Part shown: in pieces, positions 24,505 through 31,927 of the stretch
How the letters are laid out: each line of letters starts with the position of its first letter
How positions within the stretch are numbered: position 1 is the first letter of the stretch
NCBI GenBank assembly: GCA_023150915.1
Contig: JAKLKA010000049.1
Span: 1-64,000 of the forward strand
Direction: 5' to 3'
Source of the DNA: Polyangiaceae bacterium
Lineage (GTDB): Bacteria; Myxococcota_A; Polyangia; Polyangiales; Polyangiaceae
DNA: 64,000 bases
Made by a program: the position numbers and the translations under genes
Notes under the pieces: model-generated
Databases searched by the model: none
Seen by the model: the letters and a program-made list of their open reading frames with translations, nothing else
What the model was told of the DNA's origin: nothing

Positions 24505-25152
24505 ATGACGACCGCTGGCCGTCGAGCCAAGGCTCTGGGCGTGGCGTCCGGGCTCCACCTTGCGCGCGTGCGGTGCACTGGCTGCGGCGACTGCTGCCGG
24601 GGGCTGCGCGTTCCGGTCACCTTCGCGGATCTCGGTCGCCTGGTCGCGGCCACCGCACAGGCTCCGGGCGACCTGATCGAATGGGCGAGCCCCGAGCAGG
24701 TGGACGTCACCGGGGAGCCGAGCAGCCTGGTGCTGCTCGCGCCGGGGCGCCGCGTGATGCTGCTGCGCCACGCGGGCGGCGCATGTCGCTTTCTGGACGG
24801 CGAAGACCGCTGCCAGATCCACGCTGCCCGCCCCCGGGCATGCCGGGCCTACCCCTTGCACGCCACCTTCGGCGCGCGGGGCGGGCTGAAGCGGTTGCGC
24901 GTGCTGCGCGGTCTGGCCTGCCCGTTCGAGCTGAGCGCGGTTGTCGACTGGGTCGGCCTGCGGCGCGAGCACCAGGCGCTCGGCGCCGAGCTGGCAGCGC
25001 ACCACGCCGCCGTTGCTGCTTGGAATCGCATCCAAGAGCACCGGCGGCGTCTGGGCCGACCGCTGGGGTCGGAGGGCGAGCTGTGGGCTCGGGTGCTATC
25101 CGATCAGCCGCAGTTGTCCCAGCCGATCAGCGACATGCCGATGCAGCCGTGA
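24505..25152 (+). CDS. YkgJ-type Cys-cluster protein
   Basis: This 215-aa protein has the cysteine cluster of the YkgJ family (UPF0153): CTGCGDCC at about residues 27-34, CRFLDGEDRCQIHAARPRAC in the middle, and a final Cys in GLACPFE. This family probably binds a metal or Fe-S cluster; its function is not known. It starts at the ATG at 24505, divergent from the TM2 gene across 24 bases. The last 49 bases overlap the 3' end of the convergent lipoprotein gene, an unusually long convergent overlap. Confidence 0.82.
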   Translation: MTTAGRRAKALGVASGLHLARVRCTGCGDCCRGLRVPVTFADLGRLVAATAQAPGDLIEWASPEQVDVTGEPSSLVLLAPGRRVMLLRHAGGACRFLDGEDRCQIHAARPRACRAYPLHATFGARGGLKRLRVLRGLACPFELSAVVDWVGLRREHQALGAELAAHHAAVAAWNRIQEHRRRLGRPLGSEGELWARVLSDQPQLSQPISDMPMQP

Positions 25153-26006
25153 CCCGCGTCGGTGTACCAGCCTTCGCTCTTCGAGCCGACGGCGCTGCAC
25201 TTCACCTTCAGACCGGCGCAATCCGCCGCGCAGATCTTGGTGCCGTCGTCGTGGTACCAGCCTTCGTCGTTGGTGCCCGCGTTCTTGCACACCGGGGGCT
25301 TCGGCTTCGGCAGGCAGCACTGCACGCCGAGCTGACCGCCGCACGAGTACTCGGTGGCAGAACCGACCACGCCGTCCGCGCAGGTTCCCGGGTAGAGCGC
25401 GACGCACGAGCCGCCGCCGGCCTCACAGTCGTTTCCGGGCAGCGGGCTGCACTCCGAGAACGAACAGGTGTTGGCCTCGCACTGCCACTCGCCCGGGCAC
25501 TTGGGCTGGGGAATGTTCTGCAGCGTGCAGTCCGTGGGCTCGCCGCACCAGGCGTCCGCTGCCTGCTTCATCTCGAACCACGGCGTGGTGTCGACCAGGC
25601 GCAGGCTGAGCTTGCCGCCCGAGCTCAACTTGTATTCGTAGCGGGTGCCGTCGTCGAAGCGGATGAAGCGCTTGCTCGAGGTCGTCGACTTGGTGAGCTT
25701 GTACGTGCCGTCGAAGCCCACCGGGTCGCACGGGTAGGTCACACACTGGACCTGCTTCTCTGCGTGGTAGGTCTTGTCGGTCTTCAGGACGAGCAGGGTC
25801 AGGTCCTTCGAGCCCACGGTCGAAGGCTTGCTGAGCTCGTAGCTCCCGGTCGGCTTGCTCACGCCGTCCGCCTTGCCGTCGAGGTCGTCTTGATCGGCTT
25901 CCTCGACCGACCCGGTGTCGGGGCTGTCGGACTCGGCGCTCGAGCAGGCGACCGCCGGAAGAGCCATCAGTGCCAGAAAACCCAGGGCGAAACGGGATGC
26001 TTTCAT
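25104..26006 (-). CDS. lipoprotein with Cys-rich C-terminus, 300 aa
   Basis: The signal peptide RFALGFLALMALPAVAC ends in a lipobox with Cys21, followed by an acidic spacer (EEADQDDLDGKADG). Residues 50-150 form a beta-rich domain (YELSKPSTVGSKDLTLLVL, GTYKLTKSTTSSKRFIRFDD). The remainder is Cys-rich with paired motifs (CPGEWQCEANTC, CEAGGGSC, CGGQLGVQCC) and two NEGWY/SEGWYTD-like repeats (DEGWYHDDGTKIC, SEGWYTDAGHGC). It probably sits in the outer membrane as a cell-surface disulfide-bonded protein. Function unknown. Its 3' end overlaps the YkgJ-type gene by 49 bases. Confidence 0.75.
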   Translation of the reverse strand: MKASRFALGFLALMALPAVACSSAESDSPDTGSVEEADQDDLDGKADGVSKPTGSYELSKPSTVGSKDLTLLVLKTDKTYHAEKQVQCVTYPCDPVGFDGTYKLTKSTTSSKRFIRFDDGTRYEYKLSSGGKLSLRLVDTTPWFEMKQAADAWCGEPTDCTLQNIPQPKCPGEWQCEANTCSFSECSPLPGNDCEAGGGSCVALYPGTCADGVVGSATEYSCGGQLGVQCCLPKPKPPVCKNAGTNDEGWYHDDGTKICAADCAGLKVKCSAVGSKSEGWYTDAGHGCIGMSLIGWDNCG

Positions 26007-26142
26007 TGCTCGTCTCCGATGTAGGTGTGTGTCGCCTAACGACTTACAAATGACTACTCCCCTCTACACCGGAGGGTCAAGGAGTAAATGTAGGTAAATG
26101 TCGTTTTTGTTGGCCCGCGGGGGCGTGGCACCCTTTCCCGCC

Positions 26143-26772
26143 ATGACCGCCGATGAAGTGCTGGCGCGGCTGGGGCACGAGCGGGCCATTGCCATCCTGC
26201 GGACCCACGACCCCGGCCTGGTCCGGCCGGCGCTCGACGCGGCGGTGCGCGGCGGGTTTCGCTGCCTGGAGGTGACGTTGAACACGCCCGGGGCGCTCGC
26301 CGCCGTGGCGCGCTTTGCCGAGGACCCGGCGCTGGTCGTCGGTGCGGGCACCGTGCTCACGGTGGACGACGCACGGCGCGCGGTGGAGGCGGGAGCGAGC
26401 TTCCTGGTTTCGCCCGTGGTGGACGTCGAGGTGATCGCCTGCGCGCGCTCGCTCGGGGTGGTGATGATCCCCGGCGCACTCTCGCCGACCGAGATGCTGA
26501 CGGCGCATCGCGCCGGGGCGCCGCTGCAGAAGCTCTTCCCGGCGCCGGCGGACGGTCCGGAGCACATCCGCGCGTGCCTGGGGCCCCTGCCGTTCCTTCG
26601 CCTCGTGCCCACCAGCGGCGTTCGACTCGACAACGCGCTCGCCTATCTGGGGGCGGGCGCGTTCGCCCTGGGATTCGTGCGCTCGCTGTTCGACGCCGAA
26701 GAGCTCTCACGCGGCGCCTTCGACCGCGTCGAACAGCGCGCGCGGGCCATCGTCGACCTCGTGCGGAGCTGA
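26143..26772 (+). CDS. eda: 2-keto-3-deoxy-6-phosphogluconate aldolase
   Basis: This 209-aa protein has the class I KDPG/KHG aldolase TIM barrel: ERAIAILR (substrate-binding Arg), FRCLEVTLNTPGAL with the catalytic Glu, VVGAGTVLT, FLVSPVVD, and the Schiff-base Lys in LQKLFPAP, then VPTSGV for phosphate binding. It would split KDPG into pyruvate and glyceraldehyde-3-phosphate (Entner-Doudoroff pathway) or act on a related 2-oxo acid. An upstream in-frame ATG at 26098 would add 15 residues not typical of the family. The Entner-Doudoroff dehydratase Edd is not adjacent, so the exact substrate is inferred from family only. Confidence 0.92.
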   Translation: MTADEVLARLGHERAIAILRTHDPGLVRPALDAAVRGGFRCLEVTLNTPGALAAVARFAEDPALVVGAGTVLTVDDARRAVEAGASFLVSPVVDVEVIACARSLGVVMIPGALSPTEMLTAHRAGAPLQKLFPAPADGPEHIRACLGPLPFLRLVPTSGVRLDNALAYLGAGAFALGFVRSLFDAEELSRGAFDRVEQRARAIVDLVRS

Positions 26773-26775
26773 ACG

Positions 26776-28128
26776 TCAGGGGTTGCTCTTCAGGACGCCG
26801 CGCACGATCTGAAACCCGATGCTCAGGGCCAGATCGGCGCCACCGGTCGGGTTCTTCGGGACGTCGCGGCTGACGCCGAGGTGGGTGTCTGCACCGCCAT
26901 CGGTGCTGCCCGCATCACCGCCGCCCACCCCCGCGTCCGTGGGCGCCGCGGGTCCGGGAGAGCCCTCGGCCGGCAGGTGGTTCTCGAGGTCCGACTCACG
27001 CACCACGCCGAACGTCTTGTCGGCCACGTAGGCGGCCTCGACCAGGACGTCGGGCTGCACCCCGCGCGCCTGGATGGCGCGGCCATTCGGCGTGTAATAC
27101 CGCATCGTGGTCAGCCGGAGACCCGCCTGGCCCGGCAGATCGATCAGCGTCTGCACCGAGCCCTTGCCGAAGGTCTTGGCGCCGACCACCGTGCCGCGCT
27201 TGTGGTCTTGAAGCGCGCCAGCCACCAGCTCGGCGGCGCTGGCGCTGTACTCGTTGACGAGCACCACCAGCGGGCCGCGACGCAGGGCGCCGCCCCGGCC
27301 GGCCTTCACCTCGTCCACCACGCGCTCGCGGTGCCGAGTGGTGAAGATCACGCCCTGGCTCAAGAACTCGTCGGCCACGGCGGCAGCTTCGTCCACCAGG
27401 CCGCCGGGGTTGTTGCGCAGGTCCAAGATGGTCCCGGCCAGCTCGCCGCCGTTCTGCTTGCGGAGCTTGGCGGCGGCTTCGAGCAGCTCGTCGTGGGTGC
27501 CGTTCTGGAATTGCTTCAGCCGCAGGTAGCCGATTCCGTCGTCGAGCAGCTTGTGCGCCACGCTGGCCACCTCGATCACTTCTCGGGTGAGCGTGAAGTG
27601 GAGGGGCGTCTCTTTGCCGGCGCGCTTGATGGTGAGAACGACCTTCGAGCCCGGCGCGCCACGCATGGCGCGGATCAAGTCGTCCGGGCTTCGGTCGCGC
27701 ACGCTCTTGTTGTCGATCGCCACGATGTGATCGCCCGATCGCACGCCGGCGCGCTCGGCCGGGGAGCCCTCGATGGGCGCAATGATCATCACGTAGTCGT
27801 CGCGGAAGTCGACCTCGACGCCCACGCCACCGAACTTGCCCTCGGTGTCGGACTGGAAGATCGACCAATCTTGGGGCGGCATGTACCCCGAGTGGGGGTC
27901 GAGCTCTGCCACCATGCCTTTGATGGCGCCCTCGACCAGCCGGCGGCGATCGACCGGCTCGACGTACTCGTTTTCGATGAGCACCAGCACGCGGCCGAGC
28001 TGCTCGAGCATTTCGTAGGGGCTCTCGCGGGCGGGGGTGGCCGTCGCCAGGTGGGCCGAGAGGGCGCCGCCAGCGAAGGCCGCCGCGGTGGTCAGCGCGA
28101 GGCGCAGGGACGGTCGGGGCACGGGCAT
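26776..28128 (-). CDS. C-terminal processing (S41) protease with PDZ
   Basis: This 450-aa protease has a signal-anchor N-terminus (LALTTAAAFAGGALSAHLA), a PDZ domain at about residues 90-180 (EGSPAERAGVRSGDHIVAID), and the S41 catalytic region: LDLRNNPGGLVDEA, the nucleophile Ser in EYSASAAELVAG, and the Lys of the Ser-Lys dyad in TFGKGSVQ. It would act in the periplasm on exported protein C-termini. The C-terminal 70 residues are a Gly/Asp-rich tail with a short helix. The ATG at 28128 gives a normal signal peptide; the longer frame upstream adds no recognisable sequence. It is convergent with the aldolase gene, with stops four bases apart. Confidence 0.93.
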   Translation of the reverse strand: MPVPRPSLRLALTTAAAFAGGALSAHLATATPARESPYEMLEQLGRVLVLIENEYVEPVDRRRLVEGAIKGMVAELDPHSGYMPPQDWSIFQSDTEGKFGGVGVEVDFRDDYVMIIAPIEGSPAERAGVRSGDHIVAIDNKSVRDRSPDDLIRAMRGAPGSKVVLTIKRAGKETPLHFTLTREVIEVASVAHKLLDDGIGYLRLKQFQNGTHDELLEAAAKLRKQNGGELAGTILDLRNNPGGLVDEAAAVADEFLSQGVIFTTRHRERVVDEVKAGRGGALRRGPLVVLVNEYSASAAELVAGALQDHKRGTVVGAKTFGKGSVQTLIDLPGQAGLRLTTMRYYTPNGRAIQARGVQPDVLVEAAYVADKTFGVVRESDLENHLPAEGSPGPAAPTDAGVGGGDAGSTDGGADTHLGVSRDVPKNPTGGADLALSIGFQIVRGVLKSNP

Positions 28129-28323
28129 GGCGCCGACAATAGTGCCGCTGCCCCTGAAAACACCCGGGCTGCCGGAAATTCTCCACGAGATCGACGCGCC
28201 GGCGCTCAAGCTCGTTGATTTCATTGGCCTGTGGGTGCTACTCCCCTAATGGGGCGTTTCTGGTGACACTCCCTTACCGGGCACCCGGCGCTCCGAGACG
28301 AACTTTCCCTACGAGGTCCGAGC

Positions 28324-28536
28324 GTGGCTGACGAAACCAAAGGCGGCAGCGACAAGCGCAAGCAAAGCCTCTACTTCCCCGAGGCGATGTTGCAGGAAAT
28401 CAAAGACGAGGCGGCGCGGCTCGACCGCTCGCTGTCGTGGGTCGTTCAGCGCGCCTGGAAGATGGCCCGCCTCGAGATCAAGAAGATCCCGAGTGTCAAC
28501 GACATCGGGGACGAAGAAGACGGCGACGCCGGCTGA
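28324..28536 (+). CDS. small ribbon-helix-helix protein (KQSLYFP type)
   Basis: This 70-aa protein has the core KQSLYFPEAMLQEIKDEA, then LDRSLSWVVQRAWKMAR, and an acidic tail. This is the pattern of a small family, restricted as far as I know to deltaproteobacteria/Myxococcota (TIGR04563-like), with a ribbon-helix-helix look: one beta strand and two helices, usually DNA-binding as a dimer. The GTG at 28324 follows GAGG. It overlaps the next gene by 44 bases, in a different frame, so translation of the two may be coupled. The target is unknown. Confidence 0.75.
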   Translation: MADETKGGSDKRKQSLYFPEAMLQEIKDEAARLDRSLSWVVQRAWKMARLEIKKIPSVNDIGDEEDGDAG

Positions 28537-29407
28537 GTCCGTACGCGAGTCCGTCGCGCACGGTTCCGACGGAACGCGCCTGTACGTGCGTCGGCGCACC
28601 GGTCCGTCCAGCACGACGCTGCTCTTGTCCGACGGCATCTGCTGCGACGGTTTCATCTACAAGTACCTGTGGGACGACCTGGCGCGCATGGCGTCGGTCG
28701 CGCACTGGAACTATCGGGGGCACGGCCGCAGCGCCAACCCGGCAGATCCGGAGCGAATCGGCGTCGATGCGCACGTCGCCGATCTGGATGTCGTACGGCG
28801 CGAGATCGGCGACCCGCCCGTGGTGCTGGTGGGGCACTCGTTCGGCACTCAGATCTCGCTCGAAGCCTATCGCCTGCGGCCCGAGGGGGTGCGCGGCATC
28901 GTGCTTCTGTGCGGGAGTTACGGGCGGGTCACGCACACCTTCAAGAACAGCGACGTCCTGGCCAACGTGCTGCCCAAGCTGTCCGAGCTCGCGACCAAGC
29001 ATCCGCGGCTGACCCGGGCGTTGTGGTCGCGGGTGCCCCCGAAGACCGCGCTTCGGGTGGCGCTGTTCACCGGCGAGATCGATCCGCGTACCGTGAATCC
29101 TTCGGACGTGGAGCCCTATTTCCACCACGTGGCCCACGTCGACTTCCCGATGTTCACCCGGATGCTGGCCGCCGCCGGCGAGCATTCCGCCGAAGACCTG
29201 CTCCCCTCGATCGACGTGCCGGTGCTGATTGTCGCCGGGGACCGCGACTCGTTCACGCCGCCGGATCTGTCGCGTCACATGGCAGAGACCCTGCCCAAGG
29301 CAGAGCTGGTCATGCTGACCGGCGGCACTCACGTCGCCCCGCTGGAACAGCACGAGCTGGTCGCGCTCCGCATCGAGAAGTTCCTCACCGATCACGGGCT
29401 GGCATGA
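28493..29407 (+). CDS. alpha/beta hydrolase, 304 aa
   Basis: The fold is an alpha/beta hydrolase: oxyanion region TLLLSDGICCDG, lipase-type elbow with nucleophile Ser in VLVGHSFGTQIS (residue about 118), the acid in AGDRDSFTP, and the catalytic His in LTGGTHVAPLEQ. The cap region is between. The start is a GTG 44 bases inside the preceding gene; the next in-frame GTG would delete the first beta strand. Likely substrates are esters or lactones, but none can be named. It overlaps the next lipoprotein start by four bases (ATGA). Confidence 0.88.
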   Translation: MSTTSGTKKTATPAESVRESVAHGSDGTRLYVRRRTGPSSTTLLLSDGICCDGFIYKYLWDDLARMASVAHWNYRGHGRSANPADPERIGVDAHVADLDVVRREIGDPPVVLVGHSFGTQISLEAYRLRPEGVRGIVLLCGSYGRVTHTFKNSDVLANVLPKLSELATKHPRLTRALWSRVPPKTALRVALFTGEIDPRTVNPSDVEPYFHHVAHVDFPMFTRMLAAAGEHSAEDLLPSIDVPVLIVAGDRDSFTPPDLSRHMAETLPKAELVMLTGGTHVAPLEQHELVALRIEKFLTDHGLA

Positions 29408-30405
29408 GGCTTCTGCTCGGCGCTGCTGCTGCTCTGCTGCTGTGCCTTGCGTGCCAGACCCCCACGGCGGGCCCGGGCCCAGGCAGCTCGGCGCCGGCCG
29501 CATCGTCCGCCTCACCGGCCGCGCCGCCCTCGGGGGCGGGCAGCGCCGCCGCACCGCCTCGCGCGTCGGCCGAGCCTCGCCCGGCAGGCGTCAGCGTCGA
29601 GACCGGCACGCTTGCGAAGCTCTCGTACGACAAGGGCGCCTGGGTCGGTGAGCTCGAACGCACGCCGCCGGCGCGCGTGTGGCTCACGCTGGCGACCAAG
29701 AAGCAACCCATGGCCGCTCGATCGCGCGCCGCCCACGCCCTCATCGCGGAACGCGTTGCCCCGGGCGTGGTGGCGCCCACGGCGCTGCGCGCGCTGACCG
29801 TCGCCGAAGTGAGCCGTGCCGCCGATTCGGCGACCCGCAAGCGTCTGGAGCGCGACGCGCGGGTGCTTGCCAACGGAACCGTGGAGGTGGCGCTGACGCT
29901 CTCGCCCGCCCCCTCGCTGACGCGCGTGGAGCTGACGGCCGTGGATCCGAGCGCGCCGGTGCAGGCTTGGGAGCGGCTGCTCGGCGCCCGCGAGCCCGTC
30001 CCCGAGGCTGCCGCCCAGGGGCTGGCTCAGTATCAGGGGCTCTTGGTGGCGGATCACGTCGCGGGCAACCTGGCGCGGGTGGGGGTGTATCGACACGACA
30101 AGTCGGGGCGCATCACCGCGGCCGACGGCAACGAGGCGTTTTCTCCGGCTCCCACCGAGGGCGCTCAGGACGACGCGCTCTCGCGCCTGTCGCGTCACAT
30201 GACGTACTCGAAATCGCTCGACGATCGGCTCTCGAAGCTGGAGCGCGAAGGGCTGGAGCGCGCCCTGGGCTTCGGCGAGCCACCGACGTTGCTGATCACG
30301 CCCAAGCAGCTCGAAGAGTGCCTGGACCGCGCCCGCAACGTCCGCCGACTGATCGCCGAACGCGTCAAGCAGCGCGGGGCCGACAAGGCGCTGGCCTTGC
30401 CCTGA
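29404..30405 (+). CDS. lipoprotein resembling a degenerate Fam20C/HipA-type kinase
   Basis: This 333-aa protein starts with a lipoprotein signal (LLLGAAAALLLCLAC, Cys17) and a Pro/Ala spacer. The remainder shows the order of motifs found in HipA/Fam20C/PI-kinase-like proteins: a Lys pair in VWLTLATKKQP (99-100), a helix with AAHALIAERVAPGVVAPTA, then DHVAGNLAR (Asp217, Asn222, Arg225) resembling the D...GN.DR catalytic loop, then TAADGNEAF (Asp241) resembling the metal-binding D-x-G, and a C-terminal helix TPKQLEECLDRARNVRRLI. The family assignment is my pattern reading, not proof, and activity may be lost. It is translationally coupled (ATGA) to the alpha/beta hydrolase upstream. Confidence 0.55.
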   Translation: MRLLLGAAAALLLCLACQTPTAGPGPGSSAPAASSASPAAPPSGAGSAAAPPRASAEPRPAGVSVETGTLAKLSYDKGAWVGELERTPPARVWLTLATKKQPMAARSRAAHALIAERVAPGVVAPTALRALTVAEVSRAADSATRKRLERDARVLANGTVEVALTLSPAPSLTRVELTAVDPSAPVQAWERLLGAREPVPEAAAQGLAQYQGLLVADHVAGNLARVGVYRHDKSGRITAADGNEAFSPAPTEGAQDDALSRLSRHMTYSKSLDDRLSKLEREGLERALGFGEPPTLLITPKQLEECLDRARNVRRLIAERVKQRGADKALALP

Positions 30406-31608
30406 TCACGGCTGCACGATCACCACCGCGTCGGGCTCGCGGTGCAAGAGCTTGCCGGTCTCACCCGGGCAACCCCAACACGTGCTGAAGTGCAGGCGCG
30501 GCCGGATGTACCCGCTGTAGGCGAACGCGACGGGCCCGGGCTCGTTCTTCATCACGAAGCTCGAGGCGAGGCGGTATTCGTTCTTTCCAGCCACGTGGAA
30601 GGCGACCACGAACGACGTGCTCTCGCCCGAGCGCGCGGCCACGAGCAGGTACTGCGCGCCCGCCACGGGGTTCCAGAGCAGCGGGGCGACGCTGAACGTG
30701 AACCCCTTCTTGTCCGCCGACCCGCGCTCGATCACCGCGTTCGCGCCGTCGGGATCGCGGAAGTACTTCACGTCTTTGGCCAGGCCGGCGGTCCGCGGGT
30801 CGGCCGCCAGCAGCTTCTGCAGCTCTTCCGCCGACAGCTTCGCGCGCTCGAAGGTCTGACCGAGGGTGGCCTCTTTGACCACGGCTGCGTTCGGCGGCCC
30901 GTGACAGCACCGAAAGCCCAGGTCGTCGCTGGTGGTTGCCGGGTCGACGCCGCTCCGGGCGGCGCAGCGGTGGTCGTGGGCGGGGGCCTTGGCGCCCGCG
31001 CCGCGGAGCGCCGCTCGCCTTGCGGCGTCCTTCTCCGTGGGCACCACGTCGCTGGCGGTCCATTCGCGCAGTGCGCCCATGGCCAGGGCGTCGAAGCCGG
31101 TGGCGCAGCCCTGCGGGGCTTCCGAGCAGCGCGGGTCCCACGCGGCCCCGGTCGCGTACGCATCACTTGCCGGGCCCTTGCAGGCGCGCTCCCACTCGAG
31201 CTCGGTGCACAGGCGGGCGTTCTTCTCGGCGCAGCGGCGACGGGCTTCATCGCGACTCACTCCGGTGAGCGGAGGCTTGCCCGGGTCGTTGGGGAACGGC
31301 AGCCGGTCGATCTCGAAGGGCCCGAGCTCCAGCGTGTGCAAGAGCGGCTCGAGCTCGGGACGCCGACCCGGATCTCCGGGCTGGCTGCCGGCGCTGAAGG
31401 TGCCGCCGGGGATCTTCACCCGGGCATCGGCCCGAGCCTCTTCTTTCGGCGGCTTGACCGATGCTGCGGCCGCGGGCGCGCTCGAGGGCGCCGGCGGTGG
31501 GGGGCCGCTGGCCGATGCCGCGCCGCCGGGGCTCTTGCCGCAGGCGACGCCCAGCGTCACCAGGGCAAATGCCGTGGCAGCAGGGCGGCACCGGGGGTAC
31601 ATCCTCAT
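30406..31608 (-). CDS. lipoprotein with formylglycine-generating-enzyme-like domain
   Basis: This 400-aa protein starts with a lipobox signal (ATAFALVTLGVAC). After a Pro/Ala linker come motifs of the FGE-sulfatase/SUMF1 fold: KIPGGTFSAGS, FEIDRLPFPN, GVSRDEARRRCAEKNARLCT, ELEWERACKG, EWTASD and DLGFRCC. The C-terminal half (about residues 235-400) is an extra beta-rich domain without a known family, ending HREPDAVVIVQP. Such domains can modify proteins or simply bind ligands. The copper-binding Cys pair of true FGE cannot be located with certainty. The start is the ATG at 31608 (alternative ATG at 31602). It is convergent with the preceding lipoprotein, with adjacent stops. Confidence 0.75.
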   Translation of the reverse strand: MRMYPRCRPAATAFALVTLGVACGKSPGGAASASGPPPPAPSSAPAAAASVKPPKEEARADARVKIPGGTFSAGSQPGDPGRRPELEPLLHTLELGPFEIDRLPFPNDPGKPPLTGVSRDEARRRCAEKNARLCTELEWERACKGPASDAYATGAAWDPRCSEAPQGCATGFDALAMGALREWTASDVVPTEKDAARRAALRGAGAKAPAHDHRCAARSGVDPATTSDDLGFRCCHGPPNAAVVKEATLGQTFERAKLSAEELQKLLAADPRTAGLAKDVKYFRDPDGANAVIERGSADKKGFTFSVAPLLWNPVAGAQYLLVAARSGESTSFVVAFHVAGKNEYRLASSFVMKNEPGPVAFAYSGYIRPRLHFSTCWGCPGETGKLLHREPDAVVIVQP

Positions 31609-31621
31609 GGCGGGTCGCGGT

Positions 31622-31637
31622 GACCTTGGCCAAGGTC
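31622..31637. promoter_or_regulatory. 16-bp perfect palindrome in a divergent promoter gap
   Basis: The sequence gaccttggccaaggtc is its own reverse complement. It sits 13 bases from the lipoprotein start (31608, minus strand) and 33 bases before the 85-aa protein start (31670, plus strand), a good position for an operator controlling divergent genes. No matching regulator is adjacent. Confidence 0.45.
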
Positions 31638-31669
31638 GCTGCCTTCCGCAAGCCCCTTTCCCCGGAGCC

Positions 31670-31927
31670 ATGACTCACCCACTTGCCCACCGCCTGGCAA
31701 CCCTCATGGACCGCGACCTCGAGGAGCTGCACGCCATCGTGGCCCAGTGGGTGGTCGAAACGAACGACGAGCTCGAACGCGCCCGCTATCGCGTGTTCGG
31801 ATCCGAGCTCGGGGCCGTTCAGCGCCGCATTTCGGCCCGCAGCTCGCCGCCCTCGCGCGAAGAGATCGAGATCGCGCTCACCGCCGTGCTTGCGCTCTCG
31901 GGGCGTCGAGCTCGGGGCCGGGCTTGA
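31670..31927 (+). CDS. hypothetical protein, 85 aa
   Basis: The ATG at 31670 has GGAG directly upstream. The product is a mostly helical, soluble protein (RDLEELHAIVAQWVVETNDELE, EEIEIALTAVLAL) with a basic C-terminus. No domain is recognised. Its stop overlaps the TTG start of the LarA-like gene (TTGA), so the two are probably coupled and may act together. Confidence 0.6.
   Translation: MTHPLAHRLATLMDRDLEELHAIVAQWVVETNDELERARYRVFGSELGAVQRRISARSSPPSREEIEIALTAVLALSGRRARGRA

Noticed and set aside
26007-26142. TTGACC on the minus strand upstream of the 300-aa lipoprotein as a -35 element
   Set aside because: No acceptable -10 hexamer lies 16-18 bases downstream on that strand.
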